Positions 9,588 through 20,543 of a stretch of DNA of 64,000 nucleotides are shown here, one piece after another; the first letter of the stretch is position 1, and every line of letters starts with the position of its first letter. The notes under the pieces were generated by a model. It saw only the letters and a list, made by a program, of their open reading frames with translations. It was not told where the DNA came from and searched no databases. The translations under genes were made by a program, and so were the position numbers. The DNA comes from Betaproteobacteria bacterium (GTDB lineage Bacteria > Pseudomonadota > Gammaproteobacteria > Burkholderiales > Rhodocyclaceae): NCBI GenBank assembly GCA_028065725.1, contig JAPTVL010000173.1, positions 248,001 through 312,000 on the forward strand. The letters are read 5' to 3'.

Positions 9588-10841
9588 ATGACTCCCTCTC
9601 CGCTCGATCCCGCGCGCGAGCGCATGCTGCTGCTGACCCTGGCCGGCATCCAGTTCGCCCACATCCTCGACTTCATGATCATGATGCCGCTGGGCCCGAT
9701 CCTGATGAAGGAACTCGCCGTCGGCACCCACGAGTTCGGCCTGCTGGTGTCCTCCTACACCTTCTCCGCGGCCTTCACCGGCCTCCTGGCGGCGATCTTC
9801 GTCGATCGCTTCGAGCGCAAGCGCCTGCTGCTGACCATGTTCGCCCTGTTTGCCGTGGCCACGCTGGCCTGCGGCCTGGCGCCGGGCTACTGGACGCTGC
9901 TGGCGGCGCGCGGCACCGCCGGCGCCTTCGGCGGCGTGCTGGGTTCGATGGTGCAGACCATGGTCGGCGACCTGATTCCCTTCGAGCGCCGCGGTCGCGC
10001 CAGCGGCACCATCATGTCGGCCTTTTCGCTGTCCACCGTGGCCGGCGTGCCGCTGTCGCTGTACCTGGCCAACCACTTCGGCTGGCGCTTTCCGTTTTTC
10101 TTCATCGCCCTGTTGTCCTGCGGCTTCCTGCTGCTGGGCTGGAAGATGCTGCCGGCATTGCGCGGCCACCTGCCCAACGCCATGGTCAGCGAGACCGAGC
10201 GCGCCCATCCGCTGGCGGCGATGGCGGCCGTGCTGCGCGATGCCAACCACTTGCGGGCGCTGCTGTTCATGGCCCTGATCATGGTTTCCGGCTTCAGCGT
10301 GATTCCCTACATCACGATCTACGTGACGGCCAATGTCGGCATTCGCCAGGAAGACATTCCGCTGATCTATCTGTTCGGCGGCACCGCCACCTTCTTCACC
10401 TCGCGCCTGATCGGCCGCCTGGCCGATGCCCACGGCAAGATCCGCGTCTACCGCTGGATGGCGCTGTGCTCGATGCTGCCGCTGCTGGTGCAAACCCATC
10501 TGTGGCCGGTGCCGTTGTGGCTCATGATCGTCTGGTCCACCATATTCTTCATCTTCGTCCCGGGGCGCATGGTGCCGGCCATGGCCATCGTCACCTCGGC
10601 CGTGCAGCCGCGCCTGCGCGGCACCTTCCTCTCGATGAACGGCGCCGTGCAGCAGCTGGCCTCGGGCGCGGCGTCTTATCTTGGCGGGGCGATGATCGCC
10701 GCCGATGCCTCGGGCCGCATCGTTGGCTACGGCAATGTCGGCTGGCTGGCGGTCGGCGCCACCTTCATCGCCATGCTGTTTGTCGGCCGGATCCACCTGC
10801 ACGGAGCGACAGCGCCGGCCGTGAAGATGCCGTCGGCGTAG
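9588..10841 (+). CDS. Major facilitator superfamily transporter
   Basis: 417 residues with about twelve hydrophobic segments, e.g. LLLTLAGIQFAHILDFMIMM and LLVSSYTFSAAFTGLLAAIF. The cytoplasmic loop 2-3 signature is present as DRFERKRLL. It resembles drug/arabinose-efflux type MFS proteins (AraJ/YdhP-like). ATG 9588 is 17 nt after the LysR stop; the frame is open upstream but that part is LysR sequence in another frame. It is probably co-transcribed with the LysR gene and may export the inducer; no substrate can be assigned. Confidence 0.9.
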   Translation: MTPSPLDPARERMLLLTLAGIQFAHILDFMIMMPLGPILMKELAVGTHEFGLLVSSYTFSAAFTGLLAAIFVDRFERKRLLLTMFALFAVATLACGLAPGYWTLLAARGTAGAFGGVLGSMVQTMVGDLIPFERRGRASGTIMSAFSLSTVAGVPLSLYLANHFGWRFPFFFIALLSCGFLLLGWKMLPALRGHLPNAMVSETERAHPLAAMAAVLRDANHLRALLFMALIMVSGFSVIPYITIYVTANVGIRQEDIPLIYLFGGTATFFTSRLIGRLADAHGKIRVYRWMALCSMLPLLVQTHLWPVPLWLMIVWSTIFFIFVPGRMVPAMAIVTSAVQPRLRGTFLSMNGAVQQLASGAASYLGGAMIAADASGRIVGYGNVGWLAVGATFIAMLFVGRIHLHGATAPAVKMPSA

Positions 10842-10844
10842 CGC

Positions 10845-10976
10845 CTACCTTGTTTCGCCGTCGCGCAACTGCAGGCACAGCGCGACCGTGCCCAGGTCGG
10901 TTCCCGTCTTCAGCGAAAAGCCCAAGTCGTGTGCCAGATGCTGCGAACGCCCCCGGAGGCCGGAGCATGTGCCGCG
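10845..10976 (-). pseudogene. Remnant of a GNAT-type acetyltransferase C-terminus
   Basis: A minus-strand frame ending at TAG 10847-10845 reads HLAHDLGFSLKTGTDLGTVA followed by LCLQLRDGETR. This looks like the last strand and helix of GNAT acetyltransferase domains, such as those fused to acyl-CoA ligases (consensus ..LAxxLGFxxxxxxxDxxxVxxxLxL). No start codon, acetyl-CoA loop or upstream domain remains, so it is most likely a decayed fragment. Confidence is limited because only about 40 codons are readable. Confidence 0.35.
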
Positions 10977-11005
10977 AATGTGCGGCGCGGAGGCGCCGCC
11001 TGCGG

Positions 11006-11434
11006 CTATTTTTTCAACGCGTCGCGAATCTCGCGCAGCAGCAGCACATCTTCAGGCGTGGCGGCGGGCGGTGCGGGAGGGGTGTCCTTTTTCAGCCGGT
11101 TGATCTGCTTGACCATGATGAAGATGATGAACGCCAGAATGACGAAGTTGATCGCCACCGTGATGAAATTGCCATAGGCGAACAGCGGGACCCCGGCCTT
11201 GGTCAGCGCGTCGTAGGTCATGGCGCCCTTGTAGTCCGCCGGTGGGTTCGCCAGCATGATGAAGAAGCTGGAAAAATCCAGCCCGCCGATGATCCGGCCG
11301 ACAATCGGCATGATCAGATCCTTGACGATCGATTCGACGATCTTGCCGAACGCCGCGCCGATGATCACGCCGACCGCGAGGTCGACCACATTGCCCTTTA
11401 TTGCGAACTCCTTGAACTCGGACACGATGCTCAT
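11006..11434 (-). CDS. mscL: Large-conductance mechanosensitive channel
   Basis: 142 residues, the normal MscL size. The protein opens as a homopentameric pore on membrane stretch and saves cells from hypo-osmotic shock. The amphipathic N-terminus ([20 protein letters not shown]) and the Gly-rich pore helix ([12 protein letters not shown]) are followed by TM2 ([18 protein letters not shown]) and the C-terminal bundle helix ([16 protein letters not shown]). A GCGGCGC/GCGCCGC hairpin at 10982-10999 just past the stop lacks a clear T-run on this strand. Confidence 0.97.
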   Translation of the reverse strand: MSIVSEFKEFAIKGNVVDLAVGVIIGAAFGKIVESIVKDLIMPIVGRIIGGLDFSSFFIMLANPPADYKGAMTYDALTKAGVPLFAYGNFITVAINFVILAFIIFIMVKQINRLKKDTPPAPPAATPEDVLLLREIRDALKK

Positions 11435-11477
11435 GGTGATTTCTCCTTTGAAAAAAACGGGAAGGTCAGTGGCTGGA

Positions 11478-12116
11478 TCAGGCGTGGTCGCCGACGAAGG
11501 GGTTGCTGCGGCGTTCCTCGCCGAAGGTGGACATTGGACCGTGGCCGGAGATGAATTCCACGTCGTCGCCCAGCGGCCAGAGCTTGTGCTTGATCGAGTC
11601 GATCAGGGTCTGGTAGTTGCCGCGCGGGAAATCGGTGCGGCCGATGCTGCCGGCGAACAGCACGTCGCCGACCAGGGCGAGCTTCGACGGAGCGTGATAA
11701 AAGACCACATGCCCCGGGGTGTGGCCGGGCGTGTACAGCACCTGCAGGGTTTCCTTGCCGACCGTGACGGTGTCGCCGTCCTGGAGCCAGCGGTTCGGCG
11801 TGAAGGCCTGCGCCGGCGGGAAGCCGAAGCTGCGGCTTTGCGCCACCAACTGGTCGATCCAGAAACTCTCTTCGCGTTGCGGACCCTCGATCGGCACGCC
11901 GAGGCGCTGCGCCAGTTCGCCGGCACCGCCGGCATGGTCGATGTGGCCGTGGGTCAGCAGGATCTTCTCGACAGTGACGCCCAGCCGCGCCGCGGTATCC
12001 AGCAGGTGTTCGATGTCGCCGCCCGGATCGACGAAGGCGCCTCTCATGGTTTCGGTGCACCACAGCAGTGTGCAGTTTTGTTCGAACGGGGTGACCGGAA
12101 TGATGCGGTACTTCAT
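11478..12116 (-). CDS. Metallo-beta-lactamase-fold hydrolase, glyoxalase II-like (YcbL type)
   Basis: 212 residues. The zinc-site motif is [10 protein letters not shown], with further ligands in [11 protein letters not shown] and in the aspartate of [16 protein letters not shown]. This compact form without the C-terminal helical domain matches YcbL-type type II glyoxalases, which hydrolyse S-D-lactoylglutathione or related thioesters. ATG 12116 is preceded by AGGAG at a 9-nt spacing; an upstream TTG (12122) is less likely. It sits between mscL and the hybrid kinase on the same strand. Confidence 0.88.
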   Translation of the reverse strand: MKYRIIPVTPFEQNCTLLWCTETMRGAFVDPGGDIEHLLDTAARLGVTVEKILLTHGHIDHAGGAGELAQRLGVPIEGPQREESFWIDQLVAQSRSFGFPPAQAFTPNRWLQDGDTVTVGKETLQVLYTPGHTPGHVVFYHAPSKLALVGDVLFAGSIGRTDFPRGNYQTLIDSIKHKLWPLGDDVEFISGHGPMSTFGEERRSNPFVGDHA

Positions 12117-12152
12117 GGGCAAGGCTCCTGGGCGCCGGGGCGGCGCACGATT

Positions 12153-14540
<2,388 letters not shown>

Positions 14541-14550
14541 TCGATTCTCC

Positions 14551-16074
14551 TCAGTGTGCCAGGCCGCGCCGGTATTGCACGGCTTCGGCGATATGCGAAG
14601 CACTCAGCGGCACGCCATCGGGTATGCCTGCCAGGTCGGCGATGGTGCGCGCCACCTTGAGGATGCGATGATAAGCCCGCGCGCTGAGTCCGAGTTGCTG
14701 CATCGCACGCTTCAGCAGGGCCGCGCCACCGTAGTCGGGCAGACAGTGCACCTCCACTTCGGCGGCGGACAGCAGCGCGTTGGCCTTGCCCTGACGCTCG
14801 ATCTGGCGCGCTCGTGCGGCGGTCACGCGCTCGCGCACCGTGGCCGAGGCTTCGCCGTCGCCGCGCGCGGCAAGATCGGCTTCGTCGACCGCCGGCACGT
14901 CGAGCATCAGGTCGATGCGGTCGAGTAGCGGCCCCGACAGTTTGCCGCGGTAGCGCGCGACCTGATCGGGGGTGCAGCGGCATTTGCCGTTGCCGGCGCC
15001 GAGCCAGCCACAGGGGCAGGGATTCATCGCCGCGACGAGCTGGAAGCGTGCCGGGAATTCGGCGCGGCGCGCGGCGCGGGCGATGTGGATGTGCCCGGTC
15101 TCCAGCGGTTCGCGCAGGGCTTCCAGCACGCCGCGCTGGAACTCGGGCAGTTCGTCGAGGAACAGCGCGCCGTTGTGCGCCAGCGATATCTCTCCCGGCC
15201 GTGGCGTGCCGCCGCCGCCCACCAGCGCGGCGCTGGAGGCAGAATGGTGTGGGGCGCGAAACGGTCGCTGTTGCCATTGCGCCAGCTTGAAACTGCCGGC
15301 CAGCGAATGCACGGCCGCGCTTTCCAGCGCTTCGGCATGGGTCATCGGCGGCAACAGGCCGGGCAGCCGCTGCGCCAGCATCGACTTGCCGGCGCCGGGC
15401 GGGCCGCTCATCAATAATGAGTGCCCGCCTGCGGCGGCCACTTCGAGCGCGCGCTTGGCCTGCGCCTGCCCCTTGACCTCGGCCAGGTCAGGGTAGCGGG
15501 CAAAAGTCGGCGCCGGCGGCACGGCGAAAGGCACCAAATGGTCACGTTCGGCGAGGTGGGCGCAGACCTGCAGCAGGTTCCGCGCCGGCAGGATGTTCAT
15601 GCCCTCGATCAGTGCGGCTTCCGGCGCGCTTTCCAGCGGCAGCACAAAGGCGCGCGCGGTATCGTGCCGCGGTCCGGCCGCGTGGCGAATCGCGGCACAC
15701 ATGGCCAGCGTGCCGCGCACGGCGCGCAGATCGCCGGAGAGCGCCAGTTCGCCGACGAACTCGTGGCTGTCGAGGGCGTCTGCCCTGAGTTGCCCGGACG
15801 CGACCAGGATGCCCAGCGCGATCGGCAGGTCGAAGCGCCCCGACTCCTTGGGCAGATCGGCCGGCGCCAGGTTGACGGTGATGCGTCGCTGCGGAAACTC
15901 GAAGCCGCAGTTCTGGATCGCGGCGCGGACGCGGTCGCGCGCCTCCTTGACTTCGGTGTCGGGCAGGCCGACCAGGGCGAATGAGGGCAGGCCGGCAGCG
16001 AGATGGACTTCGACCGTTACTTCCGGGGCCGCAAGGCCCGCCAGCGCCCGCGAGCGGAGAACGGCGAGCGCCAT
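14551..16074 (-). CDS. comM: YifB/ComM family Mg chelatase-like AAA+ ATPase
   Basis: 507 residues, the full family length. It has the N-terminal ChlI-like domain (ALVGLPDTEVKEARDRVRAA), Walker A GPPGAGKSMLAQRLPGLLPP, Walker B ALFLDELPEF, and the C-terminal domain (YHRILKVARTIADL). ComM is a hexameric helicase promoting branch migration during natural transformation in several gamma- and betaproteobacteria; it is widespread also in bacteria not known to be competent. It lies between ubiK and the hybrid kinase, all on the minus strand. Confidence 0.95.
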   Translation of the reverse strand: MALAVLRSRALAGLAAPEVTVEVHLAAGLPSFALVGLPDTEVKEARDRVRAAIQNCGFEFPQRRITVNLAPADLPKESGRFDLPIALGILVASGQLRADALDSHEFVGELALSGDLRAVRGTLAMCAAIRHAAGPRHDTARAFVLPLESAPEAALIEGMNILPARNLLQVCAHLAERDHLVPFAVPPAPTFARYPDLAEVKGQAQAKRALEVAAAGGHSLLMSGPPGAGKSMLAQRLPGLLPPMTHAEALESAAVHSLAGSFKLAQWQQRPFRAPHHSASSAALVGGGGTPRPGEISLAHNGALFLDELPEFQRGVLEALREPLETGHIHIARAARRAEFPARFQLVAAMNPCPCGWLGAGNGKCRCTPDQVARYRGKLSGPLLDRIDLMLDVPAVDEADLAARGDGEASATVRERVTAARARQIERQGKANALLSAAEVEVHCLPDYGGAALLKRAMQQLGLSARAYHRILKVARTIADLAGIPDGVPLSASHIAEAVQYRRGLAH

Positions 16075-16081
16075 GAAGCCT

Positions 16082-16336
16082 TCAGGTCCGGCCGGGCGAG
16101 GGCGGGTTGCGGGATTCCAGTTCGGCGACGCGCGCTTCGAGTGCTTCGAGCTTTGCGCGCGTGCGGGTCAGAACTTCGCGCTGCACATCGAACTCCTCGC
16201 GGGTCACCAGATCGAGTTTGGTGAACAGGCCGGCGAGGGTGGCGCGTAGGTTCTTCTCGATGTCGCCGGCCGGTGTCGCCGCCAGCAGGGAGGACACCCG
16301 GGCGGACATTTCATCGAGTATTTTCGGATTGAGCAT
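16082..16336 (-). CDS. ubiK: UbiK, ubiquinone biosynthesis accessory factor (BMFP/DUF526)
   Basis: 84 residues, small and highly helical: an N-terminal amphipathic part (LNPKILDEMSARVSSLLA) and a C-terminal coiled coil (LTRTRAKLEALEARVAELES). This matches UbiK (YqiC), which in Proteobacteria supports aerobic ubiquinone synthesis together with UbiJ. It lies 7 nt upstream of comM, in the common ubiK-comM order. It is divergent from torF across the nitrogen-control region. Confidence 0.9.
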   Translation of the reverse strand: MLNPKILDEMSARVSSLLAATPAGDIEKNLRATLAGLFTKLDLVTREEFDVQREVLTRTRAKLEALEARVAELESRNPPSPGRT

Positions 16337-16409
16337 GGTGTTGGAGTGCTTTGGTTTGACGGGGAAAGTCTAGCACAGCGAGGCTGCAAGCCAGCCTCTG
16401 GTCTGTGTC

Positions 16410-16426
16410 TGCACCGCGATGGTGCG
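16410..16426. promoter_or_regulatory. NtrC-type enhancer site upstream of torF-glnK-amtB
   Basis: TGCACC-GCGAT-GGTGCG, a near-perfect match to the NtrC consensus TGCACC-N5-GGTGCA. It lies about 110 bp upstream of the sigma-54 type element at 16522-16537, a usual enhancer distance, and ahead of a P-II/ammonium transporter operon. NtrC binding is inferred from the match. Confidence 0.75.
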
Positions 16427-16521
16427 CTGCGCTTCCGCTGGGGACTCGGTTTGGTGCGCCAGCACCGATGCGATACCGCGAAAATATATCAACTTGTTGA
16501 ATGTAAATGAAATTATTCGCT

Positions 16522-16537
16522 TGGCATGGTCTCTGCA
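16522..16537 (+). promoter_or_regulatory. Sigma-54 (RpoN) type -24/-12 promoter for torF
   Basis: TGGCAT-N5-CTGCA, with GG and GC dinucleotides exactly spaced as in the RpoN consensus TGGCAC-N5-TTGCA. It sits 47 bp before the torF ATG and downstream of the NtrC-like site. The -12 GC is at 16535-16536, so transcription should start near 16548. Confidence 0.75.
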
Positions 16538-16583
16538 TAAAGCAAGCTGTAATTTTTCCATTCTTCCAAGGAGTCTTATCATC

Positions 16584-17444
16584 ATGCGCAAAACCCTGAT
16601 CGCCACCGCCGTTGCTGGCCTCGTCTCCCTTCCGTCCGTCGTAATGGCGCAGGCTGCTGCGCCAGCCAGTCCGCATACCTTCACCGGCAACGTCGGTCTG
16701 GTCACCGATTATCTGTATCGCGGCATTTCCCAGACCTCCGGCAACCCGGCGCTGCAGGGCGGCTTCGACTACGCCCACTCCAGCGGTTTCTATGCCGGCA
16801 CCTGGGCGTCCAATGTCAGCTGGATTCAGGATGGCCTGAATGTGCCGGGCGCGACGCAGACCACCAGCGCCGGTCTCGAGATCGACGTCTATGGCGGTTA
16901 CAAGGGTTCGATCACGGGCGACCTGGGCTTTGACGTCGGTTTGCTGACTTACAACTATCCGGGCAAGAACAAGACGCCGGGCGGCATCCTGAAGCAGGAC
17001 ACGCAGGAGATTTACGGGGCGCTGAGCTGGAAGTGGCTGACGGTCAAGTACTCGCATTCGCTGGGCGCGCTATTCGGCTGGGCCAAGACGCCGTCTGCCA
17101 CCGCCAACGAAAAGACCTCGGGCAGCGGCTACCTCGAACTCAACGCCGCCTACGATCTGGGCGACGGCTGGGGTATTTCGGGTCACGTCGGACATCAGAA
17201 AGTCAAAGGCTACGTCGATGCGTCCTATACCGACTACAAGATCGGTGTGACCAAGGACGTCGGTTTCGGCGTGGTGGGCCTCGCCGCATCGACGACCAAC
17301 GCCAAGGACGACTGCGGTGCCGTGATCGGCGGCGCCCGCACGGCTGCGCAAGAGCCCTACTGCTGGGGCGGTGGCGTAGGCGGTGCGGTGAATTACAACG
17401 CCGGCAAGAGCACCGCCGTGCTGAGTTTCAGCAAGTCGTTCTGA
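16584..17444 (+). CDS. TorF family putative porin (TIGR02001)
   Basis: 286 residues. The signal peptide ends at about residue 22 (PSVVMAQ), followed by the family's typical start FTGNVGLVTDYLYRGISQT and alternating beta-strand pattern, ending in an aromatic C-terminal residue (LSFSKSF), as in outer-membrane barrels. Function is not established; in Betaproteobacteria the gene commonly sits ahead of glnK-amtB, and here it shares their nitrogen-type promoter. AAGGAG ends 10 nt before ATG 16584. The longer open frame upstream crosses the promoter and is not coding. Confidence 0.88.
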   Translation: MRKTLIATAVAGLVSLPSVVMAQAAAPASPHTFTGNVGLVTDYLYRGISQTSGNPALQGGFDYAHSSGFYAGTWASNVSWIQDGLNVPGATQTTSAGLEIDVYGGYKGSITGDLGFDVGLLTYNYPGKNKTPGGILKQDTQEIYGALSWKWLTVKYSHSLGALFGWAKTPSATANEKTSGSGYLELNAAYDLGDGWGISGHVGHQKVKGYVDASYTDYKIGVTKDVGFGVVGLAASTTNAKDDCGAVIGGARTAAQEPYCWGGGVGGAVNYNAGKSTAVLSFSKSF

Positions 17445-17461
17445 TCGACAGATGAAGAAAG

Positions 17462-17493
17462 TTCCGTCGGCGACCCGGCCGGCGCCGGCGGAA
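17462..17493 (+). terminator. Hairpin between torF and glnK
   Basis: An 11-bp stem (TTCCGTCGGCG with CGCCGGCGGAA, one G-T wobble) and 10-nt loop, 17 nt after the torF stop. No T-run follows. It may act as a partial attenuator or as an mRNA 3'-end stabiliser that sets a high torF:glnK ratio. Confidence 0.5.
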
Positions 17494-17496
17494 TGA

Positions 17497-17880
<384 letters not shown>

Positions 17881-17898
17881 GCTCTCGGGAGACCTGAA

Positions 17899-19371
17899 AT
17901 GAGAAAATATCTCGCAATCCTGCTGACGGCACTGACCGTCGGCCTCGCCGGCGGCGCCTCGAGCGCCTGGGCCGACGACAAGCCCGTGGCGGCGGAAGCC
18001 GCTGCTCCTGCCGCCGCTGCGGCTCCTGCCGCTGCCGCCGCGGCACCTGCGGCGACGCCGGTGCCCAACCGCGGCGATAACGCCTGGCTGATGGTCGCCA
18101 CGGCCTTCGTCATCCTGATGAGCATTCCCGGCCTCGCGCTGTTCTACGGCGGCCTGGTGCGCAGCAAGAACATGCTGGCGGTGCTGATGCAGGTGTTCGT
18201 CATATTCTCGGTGATCAGCGTGCTGTGGGCCGTGTATGGCTACAGCGTGGCCTTCACCGAAGGCAACGCCTTCTTCGGCAGCCTCGACAAGCTGTTCCTG
18301 AAAGGCATCACGCCGGACTCGGCCGCCGCCACCTTCAGCAAGGGCGTGGTGGTATCCGAGTTCATCTTCGTCGCCTTCCAGGGCGCTTTCGCCGCCATCA
18401 CCTGCGGCCTGATCGTCGGCGCCTTTGCCGAGCGCATCAGGTTCTCCGCGGTGCTGCTGTTCATGGTGCTGTGGTTCAGCTTCAGCTACCTGCCGATGAC
18501 GCACATGGTCTGGTACTGGACCGGTCCGGACGCTTACACCACGGCGGAAGCCGCGGAGAAAGCCACCGCCACCGCCGGCTACCTGTTCCAGAAGGGCGCG
18601 CTCGACTTTGCCGGCGGCACCGTGGTGCATATCAACGCCGCCATCGCCGGTCTGGTCGGCGCCTACATGGTGGGCAAGCGCATCGGCTACGGCAAGGACT
18701 CGATGGCCCCGCACTCGCTGACCATGACCATGATCGGCGCCTCGCTGCTGTGGTTCGGCTGGTTCGGCTTCAACGCCGGTTCGGCGCTCGAAGCCAACGG
18801 CACGGCGGCGCTGGCCTTCGTCAACACCTGGCTGGCCACCGCGATGGCGGCGACCTCCTGGATGGTGGCGGAGTGGCTGGTCAAGGGCAAGCCCTCGATG
18901 CTGGGTGCCGCGTCAGGTGCCGTGTCGGGCCTGGTGGCGATTACTCCGGCAGCTGGTTTCGTCGGTGTGATCGGTGCACTGGTGATCGGCGGCCTGGCGG
19001 GCGTGATCTGCCTGTGGGGCGTCAATGGCCTGAAGAAGCTGCTCGGCGCGGATGATTCGCTCGACGTGTTCGGCGTGCATGGCGTCGGCGGCATCCTCGG
19101 CGCACTGCTGACCGGCGTCTTCGCCGCGCCCAGCCTTGGCGGCAGCGGCATCTACGACTACGTGGCGAACAAGGTCGCGGACAACTACGACATCATGGGC
19201 CAGGTCATGATCCAGGCCACCGGCGTCGGCGTGACCCTGATCTGGTCCGGCACCGTGGCTTTCGTCTGCTACAAGATCGTCGATATCTTCATCGGCCTGC
19301 GTGTGCCGGAAGACGAAGAGCGCGAAGGTCTCGACATCACCTCGCACGGCGAGTCGGCCTACCACAGCTGA
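17899..19371 (+). CDS. amtB: Ammonium transporter AmtB
   Basis: 490 residues. A signal peptide (ending near AWA/DDKP, residue 26) and an Ala/Pro-rich linker of about 30 residues precede the channel core. The twin pore histidines are in GTVVHINAAIAG and VFGVHGVGGILG, and the signature region GLALFYGGLVRSKNM is present. AmtB conducts ammonia across the inner membrane as a trimer and is gated by GlnK. The C-terminal cytoplasmic tail with GLRVPEDEEREGLD matches the region that contacts GlnK. Confidence 0.97.
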   Translation: MRKYLAILLTALTVGLAGGASSAWADDKPVAAEAAAPAAAAAPAAAAAAPAATPVPNRGDNAWLMVATAFVILMSIPGLALFYGGLVRSKNMLAVLMQVFVIFSVISVLWAVYGYSVAFTEGNAFFGSLDKLFLKGITPDSAAATFSKGVVVSEFIFVAFQGAFAAITCGLIVGAFAERIRFSAVLLFMVLWFSFSYLPMTHMVWYWTGPDAYTTAEAAEKATATAGYLFQKGALDFAGGTVVHINAAIAGLVGAYMVGKRIGYGKDSMAPHSLTMTMIGASLLWFGWFGFNAGSALEANGTAALAFVNTWLATAMAATSWMVAEWLVKGKPSMLGAASGAVSGLVAITPAAGFVGVIGALVIGGLAGVICLWGVNGLKKLLGADDSLDVFGVHGVGGILGALLTGVFAAPSLGGSGIYDYVANKVADNYDIMGQVMIQATGVGVTLIWSGTVAFVCYKIVDIFIGLRVPEDEEREGLDITSHGESAYHS

Positions 19372-19378
19372 TTTACCT

Positions 19379-19467
19379 GCCCCCTTAGAGAGAAGGGGGC
19401 ACCGCCGGGACTCCTCCTCCTCTCCCTGCGGTCCTTTATCGGGCGCCTATGCGGCGCCCGATTTTTT
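19379..19467 (+). terminator. Tandem hairpins ending the torF-glnK-amtB unit
   Basis: First hairpin: GCCCCCTT/AAGGGGGC at 19379-19400 with a 6-nt loop. Second: ATCGGGCGCC/GGCGCCCGAT at 19438-19462 with a 5-nt loop, running into a T6 tract (19462-19467), a textbook intrinsic terminator. They face the convergent ChaN gene. Confidence 0.9.
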
Positions 19468-19516
19468 ATGTCCGCGCCAGAGGCGCGGAGGGTATCCAGA
19501 GGAATCTCCGCGCGAA

Positions 19517-20452
19517 TCATTTGCCGAAGGCGAGGCAGGGATCGGGGCGTTCCGCACGCGGGGTAAACCAGACGATGTCGTAGGGCGCGATGCCGCCGAC
19601 GCGTTCGGTTTCGTACTGCGTCGGCGCCGTCCTGCCGGCGCCGACTTCGACAAGTCCGAGCGACAGGATACGGGTGCCCGGGCGGCGGGCGGCCAAGTAG
19701 AGCGGGACGCCGACATCGCGGCGGGCATGGCCGCGGCCAAGAATGAAGACCGCGCTGCGATCGATCGCGGCCAGCGCCGCATCGGCCAGCGTCGCATCGC
19801 GCAGGCGCTGGGCGCGTACCAAGCCGTCGCGCAGTTGCGGCGTGATCTGGCCGCAATGCGAAGCCTCGATCAGGCCGGCCATGTACTGTTGCCGCGTCTC
19901 GTCCCAGACCGTTTCGAGGGCCAGGCGTTGCGCTTCGCCGGCGGCCAGCGTCGCGTATCCCTCGCGCACTACCGGACGCGTCGCGCTGCGCGGCAGGTTG
20001 GCGGCCCGCAACGGAATCCGCGCCGAGCCGGCCAATGCCACCAGCGGTCGGTACAGCGCCCAATCCCAGCCGCGCATCAGCGGCGCCAGCTCCTTGCCGG
20101 CTTTGCGCGCCTCGTCGATCGCGGCTTGCTGGTCGTTGTCGAACTGTTCCATCAGCAGGGCCGGCCGCGCACCTGCAGTCAAGCGGGCCTGCAGAATCCT
20201 GGCCTGCAGGCGATGGTGCTCGGGGTTGTCATGGGTTTCGCCGAGCAGCAATACTTCGGCTTGGGCGGCGCGTCGCAGAAACTCGGTTTCGTCAATGAAG
20301 CCTTGCGCCGCGACATCCCACAGTCGTCCGGCCAGCGGATGGTCGGCATCGTGCAGGCTGCCGGGACGAATCTGGGCGCAGCTCGTCAGTAGAACCATGG
20401 CCAGAACGGAAAAGAACAAGCGTGGTAGTGCGCCGGGATGAATGGAGTGCAT
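19517..20452 (-). CDS. ChaN-like haem-binding lipoprotein
   Basis: 311 residues. A lipoprotein signal peptide ends in the lipobox LLTSC (Cys25), so it is membrane-anchored. The ChaN domain is marked by VLLLGETHDNPEHHRLQ and LLMEQFDNDQQAA; its structural family (with EreA/ChaN) includes a Campylobacter lipoprotein that stacks haem between two monomers and is iron-regulated. It may share a transcript with the Sel1 gene 91 nt upstream on the same strand. No iron-uptake genes are adjacent, so its role here is unclear. Confidence 0.82.
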   Translation of the reverse strand: MHSIHPGALPRLFFSVLAMVLLTSCAQIRPGSLHDADHPLAGRLWDVAAQGFIDETEFLRRAAQAEVLLLGETHDNPEHHRLQARILQARLTAGARPALLMEQFDNDQQAAIDEARKAGKELAPLMRGWDWALYRPLVALAGSARIPLRAANLPRSATRPVVREGYATLAAGEAQRLALETVWDETRQQYMAGLIEASHCGQITPQLRDGLVRAQRLRDATLADAALAAIDRSAVFILGRGHARRDVGVPLYLAARRPGTRILSLGLVEVGAGRTAPTQYETERVGGIAPYDIVWFTPRAERPDPCLAFGK

Positions 20453-20543
20453 AGCCCATCATAGCAAGCAGCAGCGCTTGCCAGGTTCGCCGGCGCCGCA
20501 GCGAAGCTCCGCAGCGAGGCTGGGCAATCCGCGCGCGAGCGGG

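Noticed and set aside
10982..10999. GC-rich hairpin downstream of mscL as an intrinsic terminator
   Set aside because: The stem is good but no T-run follows directly on the mscL strand; on the plus strand the T-run is about 10 nt away.
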